Shown: positions 35,198 to 44,576 of the stretch, in pieces | Layout of the letters: every line of letters starts with the position of its first letter | Numbering within the stretch: position 1 is the first letter of the stretch | NCBI GenBank assembly: GCA_964514395.1 | Contig: CAZEQK010000016.1 | Location: 6,773 to 70,772, forward strand | Direction of reading: 5' to 3' | Length of the DNA stretch: 64,000 bases | DNA from: CAZEQK01 sp964514395 | GTDB taxonomy: Bacteria > Bacillota > Bacilli > Tepidibacillales > Tepidibacillaceae | Notes under the pieces: generated by a model | Told to the model about the DNA's origin: nothing | The model's database searches: none | Seen by the model: only the letters and a program-made list of their open reading frames with translations | Program-made: the position numbers and the translations under genes

Positions 35198-36530
35198 TTC
35201 TGACACCCTCCCCTACGAGGTCAAAATCATAAGTATGAGTTATTTTTACCTTTACTATTTCGCCAACAGTAGCATCTACATTAGTCAAAAACACTTCACC
35301 ATCAATCTCAGGAGCATCATATTGGGTTCTTCCAATATAGATATTATTCGCTTCATCAAACCGATCTATTAATACATCTATATCTTTTCCGAAAAGCTGA
35401 CTATTTTTGATCTGTGATACTTTCCGTTGCTCTTCCATCAATATATTTGCACGTTTTTCCTTTGTATCCGGCGGCACTTTATTAGGTAGTTTTTCAGCAG
35501 CCGAACCTTCTTCGTCTGAATAAGTAAAGACTCCTAAACGATCAAACTCTATTTCCTTTACAAATTTAATGAGATTGTTAAAGTCTTCCTCAGTTTCTCC
35601 AGGAAAACCAACGATTATTGAAGTCCTTATTGCTATATCAGGAACTTTATTACGTAGCTTAGCAATTAGTTGCCTTATATCAGTTTGACGTCCTGGTCTT
35701 CTCATTTTTTTAAGTATATGATCTTCACTATGCTGAAGTGGCATATCTAAATATTTACACAGCTTCGGATTTGTTGCAAATTCCTCAATCATTTCATCTG
35801 TAATATAACCTGGATAAATATAATGTAATCTAATCCATTCTAGTCCAGTAATCTTTGATAATTCTTTAATTAATTCAGGGAGCATTAGTTTTCCGTATTT
35901 ATCCATACCGTAATTCGTGGTGTCCTGAGCGATGAGACTAATCTCTTTAACACCTTGAGAAACCATATCCTTCGCTTCATTAACAATAGAAGGGATTCCT
36001 CTACTTCTAAATTTACCCCTTAATGAAGGAATTACACAAAAAGTACAGGTATTATCACAGCCTTCTGCAATCTTTATATATGCATAATGATAAGGTGTTG
36101 AACGTCTTCGTGGCAACACTTCTTCATAGCTATATACTGGGTTCCCAATAAAAATAGGTTTTTGTCCCTTTAATGATTGCTCAATCACCTCAACTATTTG
36201 ATTAAAATCACCTGTTCCCACTAGTCCATCTATTTCTGGCATTTCTTTCATCAACTCATCCTTATATCGTTGAGTTAAGCAACCAGACACTATCAATGAT
36301 TTCAAATTGGCTGTTTTCTTATATTCAGCCATATCTAATATTGTATTTATTGATTCTTCCTTTGAAGCATCGATAAAACCACAGGTATTTACGATGATAA
36401 CGTCTGCTTCTTCCTTACTATCTGTAATTTCATATTCATTTTTCTCTATTAAACCAAGCATGATTTCAGAATCTACTAGATTTTTTTCGCAGCCTAAAGT
36501 CACGATTGATACCTTTTGTTTTTTATTCAT
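35181..36530 (-). CDS. rimO: RimO, ribosomal protein S12 methylthiotransferase
   Basis: A 449-residue radical-SAM enzyme that methylthiolates an aspartate of ribosomal protein S12 (YmcB/YqeV relative). Cluster cysteines are in TLGCEKNLVDSE, NTCGFIDASKEE and SGCLTQRY, and the radical-SAM motif in GCDNTCTFCVIPSLRG. A TRAM domain ends it. The EKN motif after the first cysteine sets RimO apart from MiaB. The ATG at 36530 follows GGTGG; a longer in-frame reading lacks a ribosome binding site. Confidence 0.95.
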   Translation of the reverse strand: MNKKQKVSIVTLGCEKNLVDSEIMLGLIEKNEYEITDSKEEADVIIVNTCGFIDASKEESINTILDMAEYKKTANLKSLIVSGCLTQRYKDELMKEMPEIDGLVGTGDFNQIVEVIEQSLKGQKPIFIGNPVYSYEEVLPRRRSTPYHYAYIKIAEGCDNTCTFCVIPSLRGKFRSRGIPSIVNEAKDMVSQGVKEISLIAQDTTNYGMDKYGKLMLPELIKELSKITGLEWIRLHYIYPGYITDEMIEEFATNPKLCKYLDMPLQHSEDHILKKMRRPGRQTDIRQLIAKLRNKVPDIAIRTSIIVGFPGETEEDFNNLIKFVKEIEFDRLGVFTYSDEEGSAAEKLPNKVPPDTKEKRANILMEEQRKVSQIKNSQLFGKDIDVLIDRFDEANNIYIGRTQYDAPEIDGEVFLTNVDATVGEIVKVKITHTYDFDLVGEGVRSESAK

Positions 36531-36679
36531 CTGATTCCACCATCTTTCTAGAAGCCTAAACTCTTTACCAAGTATATTATAAGAGAATATTAGTGTCAAA
36601 AGACACAAAAAAATAATTATTTTTAGAAAAATACACTTTTATTAGGTAAGAGCTATAGTAGGATGAAATACAGTAATAA

Positions 36680-36712
36680 ATAAAATGAGAGGCTCCAATT
36701 GAAGCCTCTATA
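36680..36712 (-). terminator. rodZ terminator
   Basis: Arms AGAGGCT and AGCCTCT around an 8-base loop with a T-rich flank on the minus strand, about 100 bases after the rodZ stop. Confidence 0.7.
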
Positions 36713-36808
36713 CAGTCCGATAGCTAAACATCGTTAATACTCTTTCTTCTACATCGAAAAAACTAATGATCTTTACTCAGTTACGAAACTTGTATGATTT
36801 TTGAAGTT

Positions 36809-37889
36809 TCACTTACTTGTTTTTCTAACTAAAGAGATATATTTAGGTCCAGTCTCTGTACCAGCACTTATCTTCTTATCATTAATGTAGATTTCTGTTC
36901 CTGAAGCATTACCAAGATGTATCCAAAGCTGTTTATACAATATAAATGCTTTGGAGGTTTGACCATTATCTAGAGTTAAGGATTGTAGCTGTTTACCATT
37001 TTCATCATTTTCCCTAATATCAATCCAACACTTATCAGTAAAGTTTAGCTTCACCACAACTTTTGCATCGACTGAAACTGAGACGTTGTATATATCCATT
37101 GGTCGAAAATTATAGGTAGTCGTTTTATCCTTTGTAATATCAAGCACAGCTTCTGGTTGCTGTATAGGTTCCTTATCAGTTTTTTCATTACCTGTAGTAT
37201 CAGTTTGGTTTGATTCCTTCCCACTGTTTTGATTATCAGGAGATTGAGTAATTTCAAAGTCAGAGCCTATTGGCTTCCCCTGTAAATCTTCATGATTTGA
37301 TGAATAAGAAACATAAAAAATATAGGATACTAACAAAATTAAACCTATCAATATATACACCAAGGATACGGTAAACCATTTTCCCCACCTAGATCTAGAT
37401 GTTTCAACATAACTATAGCTAGGATTTATTTCTATACTATCCATATTATTTATTTGAAATGATTCCTGATATTGTTCTAATATCAATGGATCTAAATCCA
37501 CCACTTCTGCATAGGCTTTAACAAAGGCTTTTGCATAAAATCGACCTGGAAGTCTATCTATGTTCCCTTCTTCAATCGCTTGGATATATCTTGATCTGAT
37601 TTTTGTTTTTTCTTGTACGTCATCGATCGTTAGATTCTTATCAATTCGTAATTCTTTCAAAATTTTACCAATCTTATAAACGTCCATTTCATTTTCATTT
37701 TCATTTTCATTTTCATTTTCATTTTCATTTTCATTTTCATTTTCATTNNNNNNNNNNNNNNNNNNNNNNNNNNNNNNNNNNNNNNNNNNNNNNNNNNNNN
37801 NNNNNNNNNNNNNNNNNNNNNNNNNNNNNNNNNNNNNNNNNNNNNNNTTCAACATTCCCAGATACTTCTTCTGGTTCTTTTTCTGTCAT
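36809..37889 (-). CDS. rodZ: RodZ/YmfM-type cell shape protein, with assembly gap
   Basis: An N-terminal segment (MTEKEPEEVSGNVE, from the ATG at 37889) runs into an Asn-Glu dipeptide repeat cut by a 100-base N run, then MDVYKIGKILKELR opens a RodZ-type HTH (about 75 residues). One TM helix follows (WFTVSLVYILIGLILLVSY), then a Ser/Thr/Gln-rich linker and an extracellular DUF4115 beta domain. RodZ links MreB to the cell wall machinery. The two sides of the gap are out of frame only because the gap length is arbitrary. The 14 N-terminal codons and GGAGGGAT upstream place the true start. It sits between ymfK and pgsA-side genes as in B. subtilis. Confidence 0.88.
37686..37747 (-). repeat. Hexanucleotide repeat encoding (Asn-Glu)n
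   Basis: About ten copies of ATTTTC on the plus strand (GAAAAT on the coding strand), running into the N gap. Each unit adds one Asn-Glu pair. Copy number is unknown because the assembly broke here. Confidence 0.95.
37748..37847. other. Assembly gap of 100 N
   Basis: Exactly 100 N inside the rodZ hexanucleotide repeat. The length is a placeholder. Six-base units would keep the frame whatever the true count. Confidence 1.
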
Positions 37890-37908
37890 AATTATCCCTC
37901 CAATCTCT

Positions 37909-38685
37909 CTAATCTCCAAATAACGATGTGGTATTCTCCACTAAATCATAAGTGATTTCCTCATCATAATCATTTCTTAACTCAATAATATAATCAAAAT
38001 CATCATATTCATACTCAGTCTCTCTAATAAAAATATCTGGATGTTCAACTACCTTCGTTGCAGGTAATCTCATAACTTCTCGAACTAACTGATGATGTCT
38101 TTCATTTGAACGCATGGTTGAAACAATTCCATCTATAATAAAGACGTTATTAGAGTTTAGTTCATCATCTGCTAATTGACTTCTAATCGTTTGTCTTAAT
38201 AGGGTTGATGAAATAAATGCCCAACGTTTATTTGCTGAAACACTGCCAGCTACAACCGATTCTGTTTTACCTACTCTAGGCATACCTTTAATACCAATAA
38301 TCTGATGCCCCTCACGTTTAAATATCTCACATAAAAAATCCACAAGTAATCCTAATTCATCACGAATAAAACGAAAGGTTTTTTTATCAGATAAATCACG
38401 GTCTATATATCTACCATGCCTTACTGCTAAACGATCTAAAATTGTAACGGGTCGAAAGGCAGTAATCGTGATATTGTCAATGTGTTTTAGTACATTTCTT
38501 AGCAATGAAATTTTTTCTTCATCATTTGTTTCGAGAATCATCCCTCTTTTTTGTAAATCTACCCCATTTATACTTACGATAAGAACAGACATCATACCAA
38601 GTATAGAAGAAATATCTCCAAGTAATCCTGGTCTGTTTTTATGGATTTCATATTCTAGATACCACTGTTGATTTTCTTCATTCAT
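37909..38685 (-). CDS. ymfK: YmfK family protein (DUF3388)
   Basis: A 258-residue protein with an N-terminal ACT-like region (EIHKNRPGLLGDISSILGMM) and a middle with a P-loop-like GMPRVGKTES followed by a possible hydrolase-type region (NNVFIIDGIVSTM). It matches the DUF3388 family, conserved between rodZ and ymfJ in bacilli and of unknown function. I prefer the ATG at 38685, nine bases after GAGGGT; an ATG at 38700 is in frame. Confidence 0.88.
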   Translation of the reverse strand: MNEENQQWYLEYEIHKNRPGLLGDISSILGMMSVLIVSINGVDLQKRGMILETNDEEKISLLRNVLKHIDNITITAFRPVTILDRLAVRHGRYIDRDLSDKKTFRFIRDELGLLVDFLCEIFKREGHQIIGIKGMPRVGKTESVVAGSVSANKRWAFISSTLLRQTIRSQLADDELNSNNVFIIDGIVSTMRSNERHHQLVREVMRLPATKVVEHPDIFIRETEYEYDDFDYIIELRNDYDEEITYDLVENTTSLFGD

Positions 38686-38852
38686 GTACTTTACCCTCAT
38701 CTTCCATTCTATACTGACATTTACAAATTGTATTATAATTCTACAAAATTTTTATCACTTTTGTATGAAGTATTCTACATAATTAACTAAATTCCTTTTT
38801 AAATTTGTGAAAAAGATGTGTAAATTTTAAATAAAGTAAATCTATAAGTGCT

Positions 38853-38887
38853 AAATAAAATGCCCCTAACAAGGGGCATTTTATTTT
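38853..38887 (-). terminator. ymfJ terminator
   Basis: Arms AAAATGCCCC and GGGGCATTTT with a short loop and T-rich tail, 15 bases after the ymfJ stop. Confidence 0.9.
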
Positions 38888-38897
38888 ACATAATACA

Positions 38898-39149
38898 TTA
38901 ATGCTGTTTATCTACATAATTCACCATGATCTGAGCCATTACCTTTTGCTGCTCCTCATCACTTGAATCCCAAAGTTCTTTTAATAAACGTTCTTCATTA
39001 TTTTTTGGATCTACCTGTTCTGCCAAATAATCTCCTATTTGATATGCAAGATTTGAAATGGTCTGATCATTGACTCCCAATTTCTGTGCTTGATCAACAC
39101 GTTCATTCAAAAATTGTTTCCAATCTGAAAAATTTTCAAGTACACTCAA
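38898..39149 (-). CDS. ymfJ: YmfJ family protein (DUF3243)
   Basis: An 83-residue helical acidic protein (SVLENFSDWKQFLNERVDQA). DUF3243 is conserved next to ymfK in bacilli; no function is known. The start is read as TTG at 39149, nine bases after AGGAGG. The TTG three codons earlier is too close to that site. Confidence 0.88.
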   Translation of the reverse strand: MSVLENFSDWKQFLNERVDQAQKLGVNDQTISNLAYQIGDYLAEQVDPKNNEERLLKELWDSSDEEQQKVMAQIMVNYVDKQH

Positions 39150-39290
39150 AAAACTCAACCTCCTTCGTTTAATTACGGAATATTATTCCGTTCATTTTTT
39201 AATATGGTTAATTCTTGATTTTTTTATTCAAAAAAATGATGAATAATAATAGCTCGTGTGTTACAAAATATGGACATCGAAAGGATTGAT

Positions 39291-40079
39291 ATGATGGAAA
39301 AAGAAAACCAATATAAATTAAAAAGGAAATTGGGAGATGAATGGGAAAATTGGAGTGGTTCCATTGAGGACAATCTAGGTCATCTAGATACAAGCGTGTA
39401 CCTTTTTTTATTCTTATTTATATCCATTAATATTGCTGCATTTTTTGCTTTATGGTCTATTTATATTTTCTTATTTAAAGCCTTTGTTCACCTATCACCA
39501 TTACTTAATCATTTTATTGATTTAAGTATCATTGGTTTATCTATATATGGTGTAGTCTATTTTTTCTTATTGATGATTACTCTAATGTTCAAGAAACCTT
39601 TTGCATTCTTTCTTAAAGATAAAAAATTTGTTGATTTAAATATGACAAAATTAACGATGTATATTGCTGCTAAGCTACATTTCTCTCAAGATAAAATAAT
39701 CAACTCTATGATAAAAATAAATAATTCCTTTATAAAAATATTATATAGAAGTATTGAGAAAGAAGAACTTCTCATCCTTGTCCCTCGTTGTTTATCAAAA
39801 AAAACACGTGAAGACTTAACATTTATAGCTGAAGAATATTCTGTAGATTTACATATTGCTTCAGGTGGAACGCAAGCAAGAAAAATTTTAAAGGAAAATA
39901 AACCAAAAGGAATTATTGCGGTAGCATGTGAAAGGGATTTATATTCTGGTGTGAAGGATGTTCCAGCCCATATACCAGTCATTGCTCTAGCAAATGAACG
40001 TCCAGAAGGTCCATGTAAAAATACCTTAGTCGATATGGATGAAATGGAAAAAGCAATAGATTTCTTTTTAAAAAAATAA
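39291..40079 (+). CDS. DUF116 family membrane protein
   Basis: About 262 residues. Two hydrophobic hairpins in the first 110 residues (YLFLFLFISINIAAFFALWS, then LSIIGLSIYGVVYFFLLMIT), then a soluble domain with ILVPRCLSKKTRED, HIASGGTQARKI and GIIAVACERDLYSGV, the pattern of DUF116. Most members have a CxxxxC after PRCL that could bind metal; here the second cysteine is replaced by a Thr-Arg stretch, so that site is changed. Function unknown. AAAGGATT precedes the ATG. On the plus strand, with the nickel-permease gene 79 bases downstream, inside an otherwise minus-strand block. Confidence 0.8.
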   Translation: MMEKENQYKLKRKLGDEWENWSGSIEDNLGHLDTSVYLFLFLFISINIAAFFALWSIYIFLFKAFVHLSPLLNHFIDLSIIGLSIYGVVYFFLLMITLMFKKPFAFFLKDKKFVDLNMTKLTMYIAAKLHFSQDKIINSMIKINNSFIKILYRSIEKEELLILVPRCLSKKTREDLTFIAEEYSVDLHIASGGTQARKILKENKPKGIIAVACERDLYSGVKDVPAHIPVIALANERPEGPCKNTLVDMDEMEKAIDFFLKK

Positions 40080-40158
40080 TTTTTAAAAACATGTTTAAAG
40101 TATCTATCATTGAAACTATAATAGTAATTGAAGTTAAATCTCTATAAGGAGAAATATT

Positions 40159-40875
40159 ATGAGTATCAGTTTTATGCAAATCATATTGATTGGATTTATT
40201 TTAGGGCTAAAGCATGCATTAGAGCCAGATCATTTAATTGCTGTATCTACCATTGCTAGTAAGAGTAAAAGCATATGGCGTTCCTCTTTAGCAGGTATGT
40301 TCTGGGGCATTGGACATACTTCAACCATATTTATCATTGGAATAGTTTTCATCGCTATTAAAGGTGAGGTTCCTACCATACTAGCAAAATCACTTGAATT
40401 TATCGTGGGTTTAATGCTTGTTTATTTAGGTATATCTAATATCTATACTTATAGAAAAAACAAGATTCATGTCCATACACATGAACATAACAATGAAGCA
40501 CACACTCACTTTCATCTAAAAGAAGAAACACATGAACATCAATCAAATGAGTTAAAAGCATCCTATATGAAATCATTATTTATTGGGTTCATTCACGGCT
40601 TAGCTGGTAGTGCAGCCATGATTATTCTTACTATTTCAACCGTAAGTAGTCTATTAGAGGGTGCCCTTTACATCGTCATTTTTGGAATTGGCACAACGTT
40701 GAGCATGTTACTGTTCACCACCATAATTGGACTTCCTTTTGCTTTAAGTACTCAGAAAACTATGATAAATAAGTCTTTAAGTCTATTTGCAGGAATTATT
40801 AGTGTATCATTTGGAGTTTATTATATGTATAATTTAGGAATCACAGAAGGCTTGTTTAAATTGTGGCTACAATAA
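40159..40875 (+). CDS. UreH/NicO-type nickel or cobalt permease
   Basis: A 238-residue membrane protein with about six TM helices. The H-x4-D motif of nickel/cobalt permeases is in LKHALEPDH. The cytoplasmic loop (about residues 108-135) is rich in histidine (VHTHEHNNEAHTHFH), which suggests metal handling. Members of this subfamily are UreH-like and occur outside urease operons; the metal cannot be fixed from sequence. AAGGAGAAA precedes the ATG. Its stop abuts the end of the convergent ymfI gene with no spacer. Confidence 0.9.
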   Translation: MSISFMQIILIGFILGLKHALEPDHLIAVSTIASKSKSIWRSSLAGMFWGIGHTSTIFIIGIVFIAIKGEVPTILAKSLEFIVGLMLVYLGISNIYTYRKNKIHVHTHEHNNEAHTHFHLKEETHEHQSNELKASYMKSLFIGFIHGLAGSAAMIILTISTVSSLLEGALYIVIFGIGTTLSMLLFTTIIGLPFALSTQKTMINKSLSLFAGIISVSFGVYYMYNLGITEGLFKLWLQ

Positions 40876-41622
40876 CTAATAGAATGTCCAACCTCCGTCT
40901 ATCGTTATAATTTGACCAGTGATATAGCCAGCGTGCTCGCTTAATAAATATAATACACTCTCAGCTATTTCTTCTGAAGTAGCAAATCGCTTCATAGGCA
41001 TCATCTCTTTTAGATCGTCTATCTCTTCGTTAGAGAAATTTGACATCATCTTTGACATCACCACTCCTGGTGCGATTGCATTAACTGTTATACCACTTGG
41101 TGCAAGCTCTTTTGCAAGGGCTTTAGTTAAGGTATTGATTGCACCTTTTGTCATCGAATATAATACTTCATTGGCTGCTCCTACATTTCCCCATACAGAA
41201 GATAAATTAATGATTCTTCCGTATTTATTTTTTATCATAGAAGGGATAGCTTGTTGCACACAGAAATAAGCACTCATGATGTTCGTATGAACAATTCTCT
41301 GCCAATCCTCGAAGGTAACATCTTGAATTAAGCCATAGTGAGATTGTCCAAGTGCATTGATTAATACACTAGGATAGAGATTCAATGCTTTTAGTGCCTC
41401 ATACATTCTTGTTATATCATAAATATTCGATAAATCTCCCTGCATCGTAAATGCTTTAATATTATAGCTATAGCAAACCTGCTTCACCTCTTTTATCTTA
41501 TTCTCATTTCGATGATAGTGCAGGATTAGATCATAACCACTTTTGGCAAGAGTACAGGCAATAGCTGATCCGATTTCTCCAGAAGCACCTGTAATGAGTG
41601 CCACTCCTTTCGTCTCCCTCAT
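40876..41622 (-). CDS. ymfI: Short-chain dehydrogenase/reductase (YmfI/FabG-like)
   Basis: A 248-residue SDR. The NAD(P) motif is ALITGASGEIGSAIA, the structural NALG motif in LINALGQSHYG, and the catalytic Ser-Tyr-Lys in NLSSVWG and YSMTKGA. FabG-like; the ymfI position next to ymfH and ymfF is conserved in bacilli, but its substrate is unknown. ATG at 41622 follows GGGAG; an in-frame ATG at 41652 overlaps ymfH. Confidence 0.92.
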   Translation of the reverse strand: MRETKGVALITGASGEIGSAIACTLAKSGYDLILHYHRNENKIKEVKQVCYSYNIKAFTMQGDLSNIYDITRMYEALKALNLYPSVLINALGQSHYGLIQDVTFEDWQRIVHTNIMSAYFCVQQAIPSMIKNKYGRIINLSSVWGNVGAANEVLYSMTKGAINTLTKALAKELAPSGITVNAIAPGVVMSKMMSNFSNEEIDDLKEMMPMKRFATSEEIAESVLYLLSEHAGYITGQIITIDGGWTFY

Positions 41623-41648
41623 GTATATATCTCCCTTTGTCTTTATTC

Positions 41649-42929
41649 TCATCCCTTCAAGGGATGAACAATCGAAATTGCCATATTATCTAAATCAAAA
41701 TGATTCATTCTAGCGATAATATCATTAAAATCGATTTTCTCCATGATTTCTAACCGCTGAAATAGATTCGCATGATTGTAAATATACCTTGTAAATTGAT
41801 TTGCAATATATTCTGGTGAATTGAGCTTACGTAGATAATCCCCAATTTTCTTTTTCTTGATTCGCAAAAAATCAGCTTCCTCTAAGTTTGTTTCTTTTAC
41901 CTTAGTCAATTCTGCTAATAATTTTTCGATTAAGAGCTCTGGTTTATTCGTATCACCACCAAAAAGTGAAAAAGCATATTCTTGCTCTATTTGATACTCA
42001 TAGCTGAAATCTTCATCAATTATTCCCTCATTTATCATGGTTTCATAAATTGAAGAGCCTTGTCCTAATACCATCTCAAGTAGGATTTGAGTTGCAACCT
42101 CACGAGTAATAAATGCTTCATTATTTAAACCGATTTCAATATCCTTAAAACCCATTAATACCTTTGATATAGATACAGGTAAACTTATTTCCCCTCTATT
42201 TAGATGTACTCCTGCTGTTTCTTTTGGATTATTTCGAATAATGCTTGGAATTGGAGAAAAAGTTTTTTTCGCTTGATTTTCCTTTATAAAAGCGATGATC
42301 TCCTCTGGGTTTATTCCAGTAGAAACGAATAAAATCATGTTACTTGGGTGGTAAAAGGTTTCATAACACAGATATAATTCTTCTCTGGTTATTTTATCAA
42401 TAGATTCTACAGTACCTGCTATATCAATATTAATTGGATTATTTTTATATAATGCTCGAAGCAAACCAAAATACAATTGCCAGTCTGGATTATCATCATA
42501 CATTCTTATTTCTTGACCAATTATCCCTTTTTCTTTCGCAACATTCTCTTCGATAAAGTACGGTCTTTGTACAAAATCAATTAAAGTTTCAAGATTTTTC
42601 ATCACATGAGCAGTACTTGAGAAAAGATAAGTAGTTCGATTGAAGGTGGTAAAGGCATTCGTCTGCCCCCCAAATGATGCAAAGGTTTGAAAAACATCTA
42701 TTTCCTTTTCCTCGAACATCTTGTGCTCTAAGAAGTGCGCAATCCCATCAGGCACATGATATACTTCTCCATTTACTTGAAAGGAGGAATCAATAGAGCC
42801 ATATTTCGTCGTAAAAGTAGCATAGGTTTTTTGAAAACCTTCTTTATGTAAAACATATATATTTAAGCCATTCTCCAGCTTTTCGTGATAAATCGTTTCA
42901 TTTAGATTCTCATAGTTAGTTTTATTCAT
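41649..42929 (-). CDS. ymfH: YmfH, M16 zinc peptidase
   Basis: A 426-residue M16 peptidase. The inverted zinc motif HxxEH is intact in IAHFLEHKMFEE, with the distal glutamate in EEN to EKGIIGQEIRMYDD. It lies directly downstream of the catalytically inactive partner YmfF, suggesting a heterodimer as in mitochondrial-processing-type pairs. Substrates in bacilli are unknown; related pairs process bacteriocin-like peptides. Confidence 0.93.
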   Translation of the reverse strand: MNKTNYENLNETIYHEKLENGLNIYVLHKEGFQKTYATFTTKYGSIDSSFQVNGEVYHVPDGIAHFLEHKMFEEKEIDVFQTFASFGGQTNAFTTFNRTTYLFSSTAHVMKNLETLIDFVQRPYFIEENVAKEKGIIGQEIRMYDDNPDWQLYFGLLRALYKNNPINIDIAGTVESIDKITREELYLCYETFYHPSNMILFVSTGINPEEIIAFIKENQAKKTFSPIPSIIRNNPKETAGVHLNRGEISLPVSISKVLMGFKDIEIGLNNEAFITREVATQILLEMVLGQGSSIYETMINEGIIDEDFSYEYQIEQEYAFSLFGGDTNKPELLIEKLLAELTKVKETNLEEADFLRIKKKKIGDYLRKLNSPEYIANQFTRYIYNHANLFQRLEIMEKIDFNDIIARMNHFDLDNMAISIVHPLKG

Positions 42930-44216
42930 CTATTTTCCCTCCTTCTGCTTACCCTTAAGGAAATATATAGTGTCTATTGTTACCTTATTTGCTACTTTTA
43001 CAACATCTTCAATACGAACTTGTTCCAATTGATGCAATAATTCAGAAAGGTTTCTCTTCTTTCCGCTTAACACAGAATGATAGGAAAAATCAATGAATTG
43101 TCTTGGCTTATCAAGCATTACCTTTAATTGACTAGAGTAAACTGATTTTGTCAGTGCAAGCTCTTGATCTGAAATATCACCATTTTTTAATAAAATTAAT
43201 TGTTCCTTTATAATCTCTAATGCTTTTGAAAAATTATTAGTTTCAATGCCACTTTGTATGGTCATGATCCCCTTGTGACTATCTAATTTTGATGCAGCAT
43301 AATAGGCCAAGCTTGCCTTTTCTCGTACATTAACAAATAGCTTAGAATGAGCAAAACCACCAAGTAAGCCATTGTATAGAAGTAGGTGAGAATAATCATC
43401 ATCCTGTATACTGGTATAGGTTCTTAAACCAATATCTAGCTTTCCTTGAGTAACATTTTGTTCTTCAGTCACCATTTTTTCTGATGATACAGGAACATTT
43501 ATTATATTAGCTTGCATGTTCATTACTTCCCTATTTGGAAAATAAAAGTCACTTTTAATCGCTTCCATTACTTCTTCTTCGTTAAGATTACCAATCACAA
43601 AGACATCAATCGCAGATGTGCGTAACCATTCTTGGTAATAATCATATAAGTCCTTAGAAGTAATACCCTCTAATTGATCGATTTCCCCATACTCTAACAA
43701 TCGATAGGGTTCATTCTCACACATATTTTTAATGGTTTGATACTCTGCGTAGGCTATTTTATCATCTAAAATACCATTGATTCTGTTTGCTAGCATATCT
43801 TTACCAATTCGTACAAATTCCTTCTTAAAGTTAGTTTCTTCAACCAATGGATTTGTGATGATTTCTCCTAAGAGGGAAATAGCCTGAAAAAATAATTGTT
43901 CTTTACTTTGTAAATATTTTTCGTTAGATACTTCTAAGCTAAATTGTACAATTTGCTTTTCACCGCGTTTAAATACATCGATATGAAATAGTGCCCCATA
44001 TAAAGTATCTAATCTGTCTTGAATAGCTTTTAAACTAGAATGATTTTTTGTTCCTCTTTTTAAGATATAAGGTAATAAAGCTGTCTTCGTGACACTATCT
44101 TTCGTTAAACTTCGAGCCATATTCACTACAATTATATTTGTCTTATATTTTTCCGTCTTTAAAAAATTTAGTTGCAAATTATGTATTTTTTTCGTAAAAA
44201 AAGTTGAAGAATCCAT
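42930..44216 (-). CDS. ymfF: YmfF, M16 peptidase-like (no zinc motif)
   Basis: A 428-residue M16-fold protein. Where HxxEH should stand it has LLPYILKRGTKNHSSLKAIQ, so it should be inactive, like the non-catalytic subunit of M16 pairs. The C-terminal half (KASLAYYAASKLDSHKGIM) keeps the fold's conserved R/Y-type region. ATG at 44216 follows AGAAGGGA by 9 bases; the longer reading to 44258 has no ribosome binding site. It adjoins ymfH without a gap. Confidence 0.92.
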   Translation of the reverse strand: MDSSTFFTKKIHNLQLNFLKTEKYKTNIIVVNMARSLTKDSVTKTALLPYILKRGTKNHSSLKAIQDRLDTLYGALFHIDVFKRGEKQIVQFSLEVSNEKYLQSKEQLFFQAISLLGEIITNPLVEETNFKKEFVRIGKDMLANRINGILDDKIAYAEYQTIKNMCENEPYRLLEYGEIDQLEGITSKDLYDYYQEWLRTSAIDVFVIGNLNEEEVMEAIKSDFYFPNREVMNMQANIINVPVSSEKMVTEEQNVTQGKLDIGLRTYTSIQDDDYSHLLLYNGLLGGFAHSKLFVNVREKASLAYYAASKLDSHKGIMTIQSGIETNNFSKALEIIKEQLILLKNGDISDQELALTKSVYSSQLKVMLDKPRQFIDFSYHSVLSGKKRNLSELLHQLEQVRIEDVVKVANKVTIDTIYFLKGKQKEGK

Positions 44217-44283
44217 AACATTCGTCCCTTCTATAACGTCTATTTTCAATATACTCATAAAAAAAATAAAGTCTGTTTATACG

Positions 44284-44313
44284 AAAATAGGAGGTAACTG
44301 ACCCTCCTATTTT
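44284..44313 (-). terminator. Terminator of the small zinc-ribbon gene
   Basis: Perfect 11-base arms AAAATAGGAGG and CCTCCTATTTT around an 8-base loop. It separates the sleB cluster from ymfF. Confidence 0.85.
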
Positions 44314-44387
44314 AATTAAAGTATTCATTTCATTCTTTATGATTTATATTATATTTTTTTTTTTTATTTAGCAAGTATTCAAGTGAA

Positions 44388-44534
44388 TCAAACATCACTA
44401 TCATATAGGTCATTGGAGTTCTCAAAAGTATTATTAAAACGACCACATTCAGGAGCTAAACATAACATTCCTTCTAATTGTTGGTCCTTATAATACATCC
44501 CTTGATTACTACCGCAGTACCGACAAGTCCACAT
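44388..44534 (-). CDS. Small zinc-ribbon-like protein
   Basis: A 48-residue protein (MWTCRYCGSNQGM, then LCLAPECGRFNN) with a CxxC and a CxxxxC pair 21 residues apart, the layout of a small zinc ribbon. The C-terminus is acidic. GGAGGGAA lies 6 bases before the ATG, and a strong terminator follows. No family is recognised. It lies 42 bases downstream of the sleB-type gene, so it may be cotranscribed with it. Confidence 0.75.
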   Translation of the reverse strand: MWTCRYCGSNQGMYYKDQQLEGMLCLAPECGRFNNTFENSNDLYDSDV

Positions 44535-44576
44535 GAATCTTCCCTCCAATTTATTGGTGAAGATTTCACCTTATTT

